Assembly: GCA_009193035.1 (NCBI GenBank)
Contig: SWDT01000183.1
Span: 1-64,000 of the forward strand
DNA from: Halicephalobus mephisto
Lineage: Eukaryota; Nematoda; Chromadorea; Rhabditida; Panagrolaimidae
Length of the DNA stretch: 64,000 bases
Reading direction: 5' to 3'
The translations under genes and the position numbers were made by a program. Shown here piece by piece: positions 1-12,736 of the stretch. The stretch's first letter is position 1. Every line of letters begins with the position of its first letter. The notes below the pieces were generated by a model, which did not search any database, had not been told where the DNA came from, and worked only from the letters and a program-made list of their open reading frames with translations.

Positions 1-1480
1 GCCTGTGTAAGAAAAAACGAAAAGCACATTGCGCGCTGTCAGGACGCTACTTGAGAACTCGCGCTTCAGAAATCTGATCTTTAGAATCAATAAACCTTAC
101 GTTCTTAACACAAATGACGCTTCAAAAAATTAACATATCGAAATCTTAATTGAAAAATTCAAACATTATTCGTGTCGGGGACCACTACTAAGAATTTAAA
201 AACTAAAGTTAAAGAAGTTTATAACAATCGAAAATCTTGCGTTCTAATACAAATGTACGTTCAAAAAAATCAACTATCAACATCTTAATGAAATTTAAAC
301 CTTATTCGTGTGCCGACCACTTATCAAAAGAATTTAAAAAACCAACAGTTGAGGAAGTTATAAAAGGCGAAAATCTTTCTCGGTTCAATACAAATGACGT
401 TCAAAAAATTACTATCGAAATCTTAATTGAAAAATTAACATTATTCGTTCGGCGACCACTGACCAAAGAATTCAGAAAACAAAGCTTGAAGAAGTATAAA
501 ACAAGCATATCTTTAGCTCTGACACGAATGATGCTCAAAAAAGTAATTGCCAAGATGTTAATGAAAAATGACTTAAATTCATTCGTTCGAAGGATCACTA
601 CTAAACACGGACTTCAGAAATTGAAGATAAAAAATAATATAGAATGCAAAAACTGTGCTTACCTGCTAAGAAACTGATTCTTAAAATAAAAAAAACCTAG
701 GGTGAGTTACACAAAAGAGCCATGTTTTGCAGAACGAAATCGAGAATCATTTATGTTAAGACCTTATTTAGAAGTCAACTCAAAAACGAAAAAAAAATCA
801 TTATATTAAAAAATTAAGTTTTGACACAAATGAATTTGATATAATGATCTGCTAACCAAATTTATTATGACAGAATGAATCAATCATCAATCGGTGTCTC
901 GAAAAACTACTTGAATTTCGTTACCAAAACGGAAGCCAGGAATAATAACTGAAACCGTAAGGTCTCATCACGCAAAAGTGGTTTAACCGTCATATAACTA
1001 AACATTATGCGGTTATAGAATCACATCAACTATATTCGGTCAGGAGCCGTTTCAGTATTTCTTTACGAGAAGAACATTTAAATTGTAAAAAGAAGTTAGA
1101 TCCCACACGAAAAGGGTTAAGGTCAATTAACTAAAATTACGGGTATAGAATCAATCTAACTATCATTCGCGTCTAGGACATATTTCACATTTTTATAAAA
1201 AAATTTTAAAATTTCTTAATTTAACGAGATATTATCCCACCACGAACAATGTTTAAGTCATTAACCAAAGTAATACATTATTATAGAACAAATCAACTAA
1301 ATCATATCGTGTCAGCGAACCAGTTTATAATTTTTTACAAAAAAAATTTTAAATTTTAAAAAGAAGATTGACTTCCCACCACGCAACAATGTTTAAGATC
1401 ATATTAACTATAAATTAGTACAATTTATAAAACTAATCAATATACTCACTTCGCGTCAGACCGTGTTGATATTTCATCAA
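1..1480. repeat. Decayed tandem array, unit about 137 bp
   Basis: A motif resembling ATTCGTGTCGGCGACCAC recurs near 30, 165, 301, 440 and 578, and again in weaker form near 886, 1035, 1165, 1303 and 1455. Most steps are 134-142 bp. A second landmark, ACAAATGACG followed by TTCAAAAAATT, recurs near 111, 250, 390 and 522 in the same phase. The copies differ by many substitutions and small indels, so this is an old satellite-like array or a poorly polished one. An open reading frame at 237-677 spans three units and reads through the repeat, so I do not call it a gene. Confidence 0.7.
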
Positions 1481-4400
1481 AAAACACAGAACACAACCAA
1501 ACTAAAAACACCCTGATCCTACCTATGAAAAATAGCAATCTATTGGTATTTCATTTTATCAGAAACGTTAAGAATAATAACATTTTAAGTAATTTACGAT
1601 AGAAGTTAACAAAAGAAAATCGGAATGATTAACGAAATTTTGAAACAATATTCTATTAACAAAATCAACTTATCACTAGTTTTTGTTACAAGCCTTCGGT
1701 ATACAGTACAGGATCTCATAAAAATAAACAAAAATCATCAAAAAAAATAATATTAAAGAAATTCAAAAATGACAGTAATTTTGCATACTAGAGTTACGAA
1801 ATAAACAATTCAGAATCGATCGTATAAACTGAATTGGATAAAAAAGTACGAACTAAAACTGTAAACTGAAATCGAATAGAAATCTTGCTTTAAATTACAT
1901 AGTACACGCATATAGAAATGTAAAACAAGAAATTGATTGACATATCGAACGAGCAAGCTTCCTGAATAATGACTATTTACTTTTAGATACCGCTCTTGAT
2001 TCGTTTAAACACGCTCAGTATGTAAATACAGGATTGCTCAAATGTTCTTGTAACCTCACAACAAGAAGAATGGCCTATTGTACATGGTTTTCAACCAAAA
2101 ACTTCGTAACCAAACTTATTGAAAATATCACGTGAAAAATTCGTAGAAGAGATATCATATCACAACAAGTGTATTTCTCTAACCGACACGATGCTAATTC
2201 TTAATTCATGAGAATTTACATTTATAATGTATAACTCTCTCACGAAGTGTCTGTTAACTAATATTTTTACAATTATTAAATTCTCTAAAAAAATACATTT
2301 TTAAATTAAAAAATAATTAAAAAATTAACCTGAATATATCCACAATAAAAATCTCTCTCAAAAAAAAATCAAATTATCAGTATAATTAGAAATATTTAAC
2401 TATCAAAATATAAATTTAATATTATAATATATTAATCGTTTTAATTTAAATACCAAATATTTTAAAATATTAATTCTCGCAAAATTTTAAATTAAATTTG
2501 AGAATATTCCTGCTACAATTTTAAAAACTCTTTTAATATCCTTATAAGATCGAAGTAACACTATAATTTAAGAAAAATTTATTGTAAGAAATTTAAATTT
2601 TATAGAAAGTATATTTAATATTTTAAAAAATTTAAAAAATATTTTAATATAACATATTCTAAAAAAAATTAGTAAACTTATATAAAAATTTTATAAGAGA
2701 ATTTAATTAATTAAATTAATTACCTATATATTCAAATATAAATCACATTAATGTCTGAAAAATTTCGTTATTTAAATAAAATACTAAAACATATATTGAG
2801 GTTATTTAGATAATTAATTTATCGGTAGAACAGCAAGTTTGTTATAAATGAACAAAATAAAAGCATTCTCCGTAATCACCCGATTCTGCTAAGATTTTAT
2901 ATGGATTCTCTAGCCCACATCTAACTTATATCAGAAACTCCCGTGGAAACCCACAGAACGGCTGCTGACGAGACCAAGTGATTACGGTTCACTTTCTGGA
3001 TTATTAATTCCCTGGCATCATATATCAAAAAATAATTTTCAGATCAACTTTAAATTAACAATGACGAATAATCACGAGACAATATTTATATTCTGCAGAA
3101 TAATTTTTTTCCGTGCTGCATGCGCATCTTAGCTCTTAACAAGTTAGTATAACTTTATTTCAAACGATACTTTCATCCGTCACTCCCTTATCCCACCATT
3201 TTAGTACAGACAAAGCAATCCCCAGTGACATTGATCTATTCCACGCAAGATTATACTTCAATAGCTGCATATTTCTAATATACCAGCTACCGTATTATTT
3301 TCAAATCACACAATTAAATATCTACCCAATTATATTCGACTCTCGATCCACGAACAAAGAACCTAAAACTGTGGATAGTTTCTATATCCCCCAATACGTC
3401 ATTGTTAAAGATAATCTAGAGATACATTCAAAAAGATTTATGGCAAGCATTACATAATCCAGCTTCCACAGGGTCCGGACACGCGGATGCGGCCTGAAGA
3501 ATAATACCATCGAGGAACAGGAGCACTGGCGGCCTTTTATGTTTTCCCGATGGGACTGCTATTAGAGTCTAACAGTCAAGAGACACTCTTTGACGTAAGT
3601 CAGATTTCTCTCAATTCTTAATCTGCTAGTTGTCTGCGGCTAACGGAATGATCATGTGTATCCGTATGTTGATTATATACACACTCCGAATAATATTCGA
3701 TCTCTCGATGCCAAATTATGTCGTTTAATGGATTTCTCCCTAGATATCATCTCGATCCGTCTGAAGTAATTATTTCCCATATCGGATTATTCAAGTTAGC
3801 TATTGGAAGTCTGTACTGGTGCATCGCCAGCCGTAGCATCTTTCTCTCGCTATAGACTAAGCTGTATGTGAAATTAACAAGTAAATTATTTTTCTTTCAG
3901 AAAATTAATATTCTGTGAATGTTCTATCCGCACACTCCAGTCGTGTCTTCTATAATTATCTACAAACTTTAATCAATCACCAAAGTATCATAGTCTTTTT
4001 TTATTACTTTTTCAATGCTCGAACAATAATACCTCCATGACTTAGCACTGAGCAGAAAACGTTTATGTCCGTACCTTCGATTCACCTACTTATTTCGAAA
4101 TATTTTTAATACTATATCGAACTTTAATTCAACGAAATTATTACATCATTCTTTCAAAGTGCATCCCAACCCTACTAAATTAACCACAGATAATTTTATA
4201 TTAAAAAGTATTTAAAGATCAAAAACCAAATCAATCGAGCATTAAAGCCGAAATATTTTGTATTACTATGTCTACAATAGAGTGCATACAAGCAACTCGC
4301 ACCAAAATGGACAAAGTGCCAGACTTATCTCTTGTTCCTCTTAATGTATACAACCAACAACAGCGCTATATCTCCGTCTATCCAACTATCATGCTAGTGA

Positions 4401-6480
4401 CTTCGGAGCACTAGTGTTTTGTCATAAGACTTTCACAAACATTCACCAAGATCAGCGAAAAATCCATCAGTATCTAACTCGAGGGAATAAAAATAAATTA
4501 CAACATTAAAATATTTCAGAAACATAATATATGAGCATTTTATCAAAGACCATGCCAATCAACAATCGACTCTAAATCTTATAGCTATGATAGAAAAATT
4601 CTATATGAACATATAAATACTTTCAAGAAAAATATATCTATTTTTAAAATAAGATGTTATCATTATGAGAACTATGTGTAGAAAGCTGTGTGTTCAATTC
4701 GCTTTTAAAGGAAAAATTTCATAACAGAAATTAACTATAAGAAATAATCGACAAAAACACCAAGAAAAAAACATGCGTGACATAAAATATGAGAATTATC
4801 ATAATAATGATCAATTATCGAAACAATAAAATACCACAATGGCGAACTTTCGCGTAGAATAAGAATCGACTTTTTGGATCGACCAAACATCAGAAAATAT
4901 CAAATCATTTTGCGTAATTCTTTTAGAAAATCCATTTACTACTGAATTCAGTAATCTATATTCTGATTATCGTACCAAATTTTGTAAAATTTCTATCTTT
5001 TGTTACCAAATGAAATACATTATCGAGAGGAGTCACTAAATTCTTGGGAATATGTTTCTCCTGATTTTTTTTCTAAATCAGAGCTTTTTCGCGAGAAAAA
5101 TAATTCAATAAAGCATCAACAGGATACTAAAGATATAACATACCAAGTTATCAAAATACACGATTAAAAATATTTAATTTTTAAATTTCAAATTTTAAGC
5201 AAATGAATAAAATTTATTGAGTATTTTATATTTTATACTAATTTTCCACAGACAATGATGAATAAAACATATTTTGTATTCATTATTCGTTTACAAAAAC
5301 TTTCGGCAAAACATATATACGGAGAATATTCAACCTGTGACAGTATGCACCAAACTGCACACACACCACAGAAATAACTTTAGAATAACTTTATTTTTTT
5401 CAAAATAAATAAAGTCAAAGTATATTTTTGAATATTATCACATCTATAACATGACAAAATCATTTATAGCATATTGAGAATACTAGAAACACTCTACACC
5501 ATCTCCTAACTAAATTTTACAGCACATATTCCATAAGCATATATTTGAAATTTCTAGTTGAAAGAACCTCGACAAAGATATAATTCTTATTATCTAATAT
5601 AAAGTAATATATTAAAATATTTATCTAATAATTAGAAACTATATTTTAAGAATAACCTCAATAATGACACTTAAAATGCTAAAATCAAAAAAAAAAATTA
5701 ACCCAAAAAATCTAGAAATCTACCAAACACGTAACATTCTCTTATATCTGTGTTATTTATCTTTCCTGCATCAAGATATCCGTAATTATACTCTTTATTT
5801 TTTATTAATAAATTTATATTACATGTTAATTTAGAGAAAGATTCCTCGAATGGTGCCAAAATATAATCAAATTTTATAATAATAAACTTATTAACAAATA
5901 AAACATATTTCGTGAAAAAAAATATTAAAATATTCTAAACAATTGTATCGCAGAATTATTATATTCTCTGATTAATATATTCAATTTTTACTTGTCCCGA
6001 GTCTTTCGTCTTGAATACGAAAAATAGCCATATTAAATACCGTCAATCAAGATATAAGTATTCTATAAGACAGAATTAGTAAAATTTATAACTATTAAAA
6101 CAATGCGTCAACGTAGGACAGCAAAAAAAATTATGTCCCCAGTTCGAAAGCTTTGGAAACCATGTTCGCCTCTCTCTTAACAGCTCTCACAGTGATAATT
6201 AATATAAACATTACTTCCATTCATAAGTTGTCATATCGACGTCCGGTCTATGATTCCTGGAAACAAGTCTAACCAATACTACTGTTTATTGCGTATCTCA
6301 TTTAAATATATTTGCTGAAGGTTCAATGAATCATTTAAAACTTTATTCACTAGAAAACTATACATTGAATACATACAAACTCCAGAATATATTTACCTCC
6401 GCATACTACTCAAGAAATCTATGATAAATCCTAAAAAACAGATCCAATACAACTGATACTTTCTATATATCTCACCTAGA
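1481..6480. other. Gene-free AT-rich stretch
   Basis: I find no credible coding exon here on either strand. Positions 2230-2830 are extremely AT-rich. A slightly more balanced stretch at about 2820-3960 has no recognisable motif. Weak remnants of the tandem array to the left may continue to about 1950, but I could not follow the register with certainty. Nothing resembling a transposase, tRNA or promoter was seen. Confidence 0.5.
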
Positions 6481-6649
6481 TGGAATTTAAACCTTATTCA
6501 AATGACTACTGCTCATGACTGTTTATTTTCTGTTAAAAACATAGTTTATGAAAAAAATTCAAATTTATTTTTAAAATTGAATAAAAATTACTTTAGTAAA
6601 TTCATCGAACAGAAAATTTCCGATTTAAATACATTAAAAATGTATGTGC

Positions 6650-6935
6650 GGGCTTCTTCTTTAATCGCAAAAGTTTCACTAATTTTAACTATAAAAATTA
6701 CGTTTTCTTTAATCTGAAAAATTTTCATATTTTTAAAATATAAAACATGATTTTTTCTCTTAATCAAAAATTTACCTAATTTTAAATACAAGAAATGCTG
6801 TTTTTCTTAATTCGAAAATTACTTGAAATTTTAAAACATAAAAATTACGGTTTTTTCCTTTAATCCAAAAAATTTACCCAATGTTAAAACATAAAAATTA
6901 TGATTTTTCTTTTGAATCGAAAATTCCCAATTGCC
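6650..6935. repeat. Short tandem array, six units of about 50 bp
   Basis: Units begin with a T-run followed by CTTTAATC-like sequence and end with AAAACATAAAAATTA-like sequence, starting near 6655, 6702, 6752, 6801, 6849 and 6903. The spacing is 47-54 bp. The array overlaps open frames on both strands, which are therefore not treated as genes. Confidence 0.7.
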
Positions 6936-7798
6936 CGAAAAGAAGGCAATCAAATACACGGTTTCTGCGAGAGCGTAGGAAGAAAAAAGACGACAACTCG
7001 ACATCAGAACTCCCATCAGATTACGTACACAGTTGATGTTCTCAAACACGATCCAGATCGGGCAGCCAGCTATGATTTCAGATCTAATCCCGCTACTAAA
7101 CGAAGGTGCATTCCCTGTGATCGCGCGCTTGAAGCAGAGGAAACCCAAAAGATTCAGCACTCAGAGATTTCCACTCAAAATGTATTTTTGACCGCCTTAG
7201 ATTCTTTATCTGTTGTGCGCTGGCAATCTCTTCAGGTTTCTGCAAGTGTAGAGTGAAAATACAGAGGAATGATGTAATGTATATAACAGGGAATAATTAT
7301 CAGATTAAACGAAAATATCTCACACAAAAACATAATTTGATTGCTTTACCAACTCGGACATTTGAGAAAAGTGTAATATAACCGCTACATTTAGTTTTTG
7401 TGAAAAGAAAAAATATCTTTCTGTCTGTTATCAACTTTTTATGTTGAAGCAACGTAGACGAATATATAATATAAAATAACGCATTCACTATCGCGAGTGA
7501 TTAAACAATATTTCCCTACTACCATGAACTATACTAGAATTTACAAGTTTATATCTTTTTTCATCCCTGGAGCTAAATTCAATTTCAGTAGTATGGAACA
7601 ATATACGACCTTGAGCAAATCTGACCGCTAACGATATAAAGAATGATCGTGAAATTATGCGCACAATCCTTAGTGCTTTCCAAAAAATAAATTGTTTAGG
7701 TTTATAACAATACAATTCTGAACCGTTAAATGTGATAATAATCGATCACATTTTTATAAATATTTCGACATTTTGGATGAAAAGATTAAAAAAATACA
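6936..7798. other. Unassigned stretch with overlapping open frames
   Basis: A frame on the plus strand (6900-7256) and one on the minus strand (6831-7160) overlap almost completely, and both begin or end in the adjacent tandem repeat. Base composition from about 6936 to 7220 is less AT-rich than its surroundings, so a relic of a gene or mobile element is possible. I recognise neither protein. A TATA-like TTTTTATAAATAT lies at about 7752, just upstream of the small secreted-protein candidate. Confidence 0.3.
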
Positions 7799-8080
7799 AT
7801 GTTGAAGACGTCTTTTGATTTTTTACTCGTTGTAGTCTTGTTAACTGCTATACAATTAACTGTCGTCTTGTGCCGGACGGAGTTGCGTAAACGAAGTGAA
7901 TACCATGTAGCGTTTACGGAGATGCTGAATTCTGATTCCAACGCGAGATCGTCAAAGTCCGATGAGATCACGTTTGCTCCTGAGAAGGAGGCTCACAGCC
8001 TGGTTCATACTTTCAGTACTTTAGGAAGCCGCGAAATCCCTCACAACTGCGATGACAGAAATTACATATTACGTACTTAG
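7799..8080 (+). CDS. Possible small secreted protein, 93 aa
   Basis: A single-exon frame begins with a short polar stretch and a hydrophobic core (residues about 8-25, rich in Leu and Val, ending at a Cys), which is a good signal-peptide candidate. The remainder is polar, with a Lys-Arg pair soon after the predicted cleavage point (residues about 30-32), as could occur in a processed peptide precursor, but no repeated peptide is seen. A TATA-like sequence lies about 45 bp upstream of the ATG, and an AATAAA lies near 8174, about 95 bp past the stop. No family is recognised and only two cysteines are present. The call rests on the signal peptide and flanking sites and could be a chance frame. 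Confidence 0.35.
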   Translation: MLKTSFDFLLVVVLLTAIQLTVVLCRTELRKRSEYHVAFTEMLNSDSNARSSKSDEITFAPEKEAHSLVHTFSTLGSREIPHNCDDRNYILRT

Positions 8081-8642
8081 TTTTTTTATATATTGTGTTT
8101 GTTTCTGCATTAATTTATTGTTTCCCATTTTAATTGCGATGCTACATTGTACCGTAATCATTGCTGTATCGAAATAAATAAGAACTACTGCTGTGTCTAG
8201 CGATGGGATTTGCGCAGATTACGTCAAAATCCCAACAATGCAAATAAAATCATTATAAATGTGCAATTCCTCCCTCGGGACATTTACTCTCTTCCATTTG
8301 CCATGTTGTTGTGTATTTCACAATGCTACAGTAGCTACAGTACCGAAGGATCTGATGCTTTGGGTGTAAGTAAATACGTCAAATCCAAATACCACATGAT
8401 TCCCTCGAGGAGTCTCGCTCTGTCAACCAACGCGTCCAGATCGCAATATATCCTTTTTTGTCCATATTTTCAGACGCAAATTCAGGGTTGGGTCCCCGTG
8501 TTGATTTGACTGTTTCCTATCCTGGTCTGAATCCAGTGGATCGCCACTGTTGCATTCTATGAGAATGTGGCTCATAGTTGGGGAGAAGTCGCGGTTCGTT
8601 ACGCCACTACCCTGAATTCCTCAACCCCTGTTTCGGGGGGTC

Positions 8643-8716
8643 TGCTAGCACCGGGAGTCGAAGCCCGGATCTCGCTGAATTTGAATTCAGTGTACCACAT
8701 TTACTAATCCCAAAGA
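8643..8716 (-). pseudogene. tRNA-like relic
   Basis: On the minus strand there is a strong B-box-like arm (CCGGG stem around CTTCGACT, at about 8650-8668). Upstream are a 5-bp stem resembling an anticodon arm (CTGAA/TTCAG) and an A-box-like TAGTAAATGTGG. The T-loop has one base too many and the anticodon loop only six bases, so it is unlikely to be a working tRNA. It clearly resembles the tRNA-like sequence at 33429-33499: both share CTTTGG, TAGTA.AATG and GAGATCCGGG in the same order. Confidence 0.5.
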
Positions 8717-8742
8717 TTTTATATTAAATCAATTGTTTTAAT

Positions 8743-11700
8743 TTAATTGTATAAAAAAATTAAACAATGGATAAAGCCTTGGAATAGAGCTCCTGAAGAG
8801 CAATGAAATTGTCTGGGATTCTGGGGCGCTGTTTGATGATGCATGATTTGGTTGCTGACAGAGTCTAGAAGGAGTTTCAGGTTTTTGAGGGTCTTCGAAA
8901 TTTCCTTATTTCTTGGGGAATTTTGGTTTTCTCTCTCGAAATAAAGCCAGGCGGTTCCGTGTTCGATCAACTTCAGGATCTGGAATCTCAGGCTGATTAG
9001 CTGATCCAGATCCTCTTGGCTTAGGAATTCCCTGCCGTTTTTTCTAATTTCCGACGTCTTGGATACGTTTTTGATTTCGTTTCTGGCTTCTACACAAGGA
9101 TCCATAAAATTTTTGCCGAAATAAACGGGGATTTCGGACGGTTTTAGAAATTCCAGATTCGTGGCGATTTCGTAATCATAGCGATTCCAAATGTCGTCAT
9201 TTCTGTGATACCAGGTTAGTTTGCATTCGCCACATCTAGCATAGAAGTACGAACGTTGATCACTCGTCGGAAGAGGGAAGTAATTTCCACAAAGACAATG
9301 CCCATATTTGGCAGCTCCTTTCATGCAGTGGAACTTATCTAAAAATTATTTTTTCTTAAAATACAATTTTGTAAAATTCTCTAAAAAATTTTAAAAGTTA
9401 CTAAAAATACAGAATTTAGTTTTGAAATTATTTCGCAATAATTTAAGTTTTGTTTTTTATAATATTTTGAAAAATTCTACGTACAAAAAACTTAACTTTT
9501 GGTACAGTAAAAAATAGAAATTGTCAGAATTATTTTTTAATTTTAGTCACAAATGTCAGATATTTATAAAAATGTGACGATTTTGTTCATTTTCGTCACA
9601 TTTCGCAATTGTTATAAAACCTAAAGTTTTTTTTTGTGAAACATTGGCGAAACGTTCTTTTTACTACAGATTTGTAAAATGTTCCTATTACTACAAAAAA
9701 TATAACTTTTAATTTAGTAAAAAATGCAAATCTTCATTGTTATTTTTTAATTTTCATCACAAATGTGAAATATTTATAAAAATGCGACGATTATATCACA
9801 TTTCGCAATTGTTATAAAACCTAAATTTATTTTTTTGTGTAAAGCATTGGCGAAACGTTCTTTTTACTACAGATTGGTAAAAGGCTCCTATTACTACAAA
9901 AAATATAACTTTTAATTTAGTAAAAAATGGAAACCTTCACTATTATTTTTTAATTTTCGTCACAAATCCCGAATATTTATAAAAATGTGACGATTATATC
10001 ACATTTTGCAATTTTTCCAAAATTAAAAATTACAAATTTTTTGAATATACTTACATTGTTCTTCGAACTTGGGGAGCCAGACTTTGATCTGATCGCAGGA
10101 AATCGGGAAATGGGGTGGTTGGAGGCAGGTTTGGCAGAAGGCGACACGGCAGTTCTTGCATCTGACGGACAGGGCTTCTGGGACCTTCTCAAACGACCCG
10201 AAGCATTCTGGACAGTTCTGAATTCCGTTCTTCCAGATTTTTTCAAACTTTCCTTTAACGAAGGCTTTGACGAGGGGCAGAGGGATGACGAACACGAGGC
10301 TCAGGGGGTCTTGGGGGCACTCGCAGATGGGACACACGAGCTCCTTGGAACGATCCACCACCTGGTGTTTGAAGGACGTTCTGGCACAGCAGAGACACAG
10401 CGGATGGGTGCAGGACAGCCTCACCAAGTCCGAAGGGTTCCGGTGACCGCAGAATCCACAAGAGTCAGAATGGACGAGTTCGAAAGAGGATTCAGATGCT
10501 GGGCTTCTTCTGACTTCTGATAAGGTTTCTAGAAGCTTGCAATCTCCCACAGGATCTACTGTAGGAGCACAAGTGAAAGGAAAAGCTTCTTTTTGTAGAT
10601 TTAATTGCTTCGTTCTCAGGACAAATGGAGCTGAAGCTTTCCTGAGAAAATTAAGAATCAAATCAAAGAAATCCGAATTCTTCTCTGTCGGAGAGAAGTT
10701 TTCCAGTTCATTGTCCAGATCTTGTAATGGGAAATCAGTGTTGAAAGTGATTCTCAGATTCCATCCCAAGATTCCCAAGAGGGTGAATCCGACGACGGCG
10801 ATCAGGTTCTTCGAAAGTAGGATTCTGGAGAAGTCGATGAAGCACTTGGTTTTGTCTTCATCCAACCAGATGATTTTTATTTTTTCTTTCTTTTTTGTCC
10901 AGTCTTCCAAGTTTTCGACGAACTTCTCAGGATTCAGGAAAAACAAAAACATATTCACTTCCTTGGAGAAAAAAGACGAATTTTTTAGAATTTCCTGTTC
11001 ATTCAGCGGCTTCTGATGGGTTCTAGATTCTGGAAGAACTTGATCCACGAAATCGAAATCCTTGATCTTTTTCTGATGGACTTTCTTCTTTTTTGGAGAA
11101 GGGTCTTTAACGAATTCACAAAGCTTGAAACTTTGCTTTGAGTTCTCCTCGACGGCTTCATCGAAGGCTGCATCGACGGTTTCATCGATGACTCCATCGA
11201 CGGCTGCATCGATGACTCCCGTGACGGACTCGTCAAAGCTATCTCCGTCTTCTTCGTCGGAGAAGCCCTCCAGGAAATTCCTCGCTCGATGGGTTTTCTT
11301 CGGTCTTCTGAGAAGCTTCCTGTATTCGTTGGCCTCTCTGGAGGAAGGCCTGCCAGTGTCGGTTTCTCTTTCGATCACAAAAATCACCTCGGGCTCCCTC
11401 GGCCTCCCTTGTTCCTTCTTCTTGTTTTTTCCGTTTCTGCATTCCAAGGAGTCTTCAAGGGACAATTGACTGCTTCCGGTCTTGGACACCGTCCAGATCG
11501 TCTCCGCTTCATCTGCACCCGCCTTCACTCTACCGTACACCTGGATGCCTTTCGTGTACAGTACATCGTGAGCTCTGGAATATTTAAGATTCTTCTCCAC
11601 GGCGGAGACGTTGAATGAAGGAGAATCCTCGGCTACAGTAGTGAGGACAGAATGCACAGAGTGCAGCTGTTGCCATCGGTTCTATCTTCTTCTTCAAAGA

Positions 11701-11931
11701 GTAGCAAACTTCGGGTGAAAGGTCCTCGAAAACCGAATTCGAGAGCAGTTTTGCTTGTTCTGAAAATGTTATCAATAACAGTGATTTAAAACAACTCCCT
11801 GACCTTGCTGACGTCGGTTCCTTTGATTACCTTAACTACATAGGATTCAATCCAGGACCCCTGTGGTCTCTACCCACCTTAGACCCAGGTTTTTCAAAAA
11901 GAATATCTACACAACCCGTTTCTAAATCCAT
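8743..11931 (-). CDS. RING/IBR zinc-finger membrane protein (RBR-type E3 ligase candidate)
   Basis: The model has four exons: 11874-11931, 11710-11759, 10055-11666 and 8743-9338 (771 aa, all phases consistent). It includes a 43-bp intron and a 715-bp intron. An acidic, repetitive segment (residues about 180-212, Asp/Val/Ala) is followed by Lys-rich stretches and one hydrophobic segment (about 324-340, single transmembrane helix). A RING finger follows (CxxC at about 439-442, CxH, CxxC at about 481-484). Then comes an IBR-like module (CPEC, CxxC, CxxC, H, C; residues about 521-560) and, in the last exon, a Cys-rich segment with CxC and CxxC where RING2 would lie. RING-IBR proteins transfer ubiquitin through a RING2 cysteine; here RING2 is too divergent to assign that residue. 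A strong acceptor (T-run plus CAG) 16 nt before the ATG suggests trans-splicing. The short second exon is the weakest part of the model. Confidence 0.7.
9479..10020. repeat. Intronic inverted/tandem repeat, shared with the CLC intron
   Basis: The large intron of the RING gene is mostly made of this sequence. Units beginning TAACTTTT..AGTAA recur at 9493, 9703 and 9906 (steps of 210 and 203 bp). The first unit is bounded by inverted ends: TACAAAAAACTTAACTTTTG on the left and the complement of a similar sequence near 9610-9642. The same family recurs at 19289-19694. No coding capacity is seen; a MITE origin is likely. Confidence 0.6.
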
Positions 11932-11947
11932 TTTTTTACAATTATCG

Positions 11948-11950
11948 CTG
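11948..11950 (-). promoter_or_regulatory. Candidate trans-splice acceptor of the RING gene
   Basis: On the minus strand a long T-run ends in CAG, followed by 16 nt and the ATG at 11931. No upstream coding exon is evident, so a spliced leader is a plausible partner. An ordinary 5' UTR intron is the alternative. Confidence 0.4.
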
Positions 11951-12736
11951 AAAAAAAGAAAAAATGACAACCATAGAAACGAAAAACGCGACTTATATAC
12001 CTCCCGGCCGCTATTGCACAATGTTATCTATGTTTGTTCTCTCGCTATTTCGAAATCGCAGTGGAGAGGTCAACGTCATTATTAAATGTCTTCAAAAAAG
12101 TTAATTAATAACAAAATAAAATACTATCCTGTGTGAAATATTTTACAAAAGTTCACATTCTGACAAATTCAAATAATAAATTTTATAAATCAAAATATAT
12201 TTCCCATCGTAATTTTCAAAATCTCATTTTTTTTCATAAAAGTTGACAGTTAGATCTTCAAATCCAAATTCGAATTTTCTCTACTGAAATACTTTTAAAA
12301 ATATTTGGATTTTTAAAATTTTAATTATTTCAAAGTCGGTTTTTATAATTTTAAAATTATTTCAAAATCGGTTTTTTTATAATTTTAAAATTTAAATTAT
12401 TTTAAAGTCGATTTTTTTAAATTTTTAAATTTAAATTATTTTAAAGTCGGTTTTTTTATAATTTTAAAATTTTAATTATTTCAAAGTCGATTCAAATTCG
12501 ATCCAAAATCAACTCAAAGTTCAATTCGAAAGTTCAAAGTTCAACAGCTCTATTAATATCACAATTGTTTAATTTTTAATTTTCCGTTTCCCTACAGTAT
12601 ACCACTTCATTGATGCAGAGATTTCCATTTTGAGATCGTCATTTTTGAACTTGTTTAACTTTGAAAATTATAAAATACAATTTTTATATTTAAAAAAATA
12701 CATTTATTTCACCGAGAATTTTCAAACATCTGGGTT
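11951..12736. repeat. AT-rich spacer with a 45-50 bp tandem array
   Basis: This spacer lies between the RING gene start and the end of the receptor gene. Positions 12290-12490 hold four units of TTTCAAAGTCGGTTTTTATAA followed by AATTTTAAAA-rich sequence, spaced 45-60 bp apart. I see no coding exon in the rest. Confidence 0.6.

Noticed and set aside
237..677. Open frame of 146 codons on the plus strand
   Set aside because: It runs through three units of the 137-bp tandem array and its protein is a reflection of the repeat.
6831..7256. Overlapping frames on both strands (109 and 118 codons)
   Set aside because: Neither matches a family I recognise; both extend into a tandem repeat. Kept only as an unassigned stretch.
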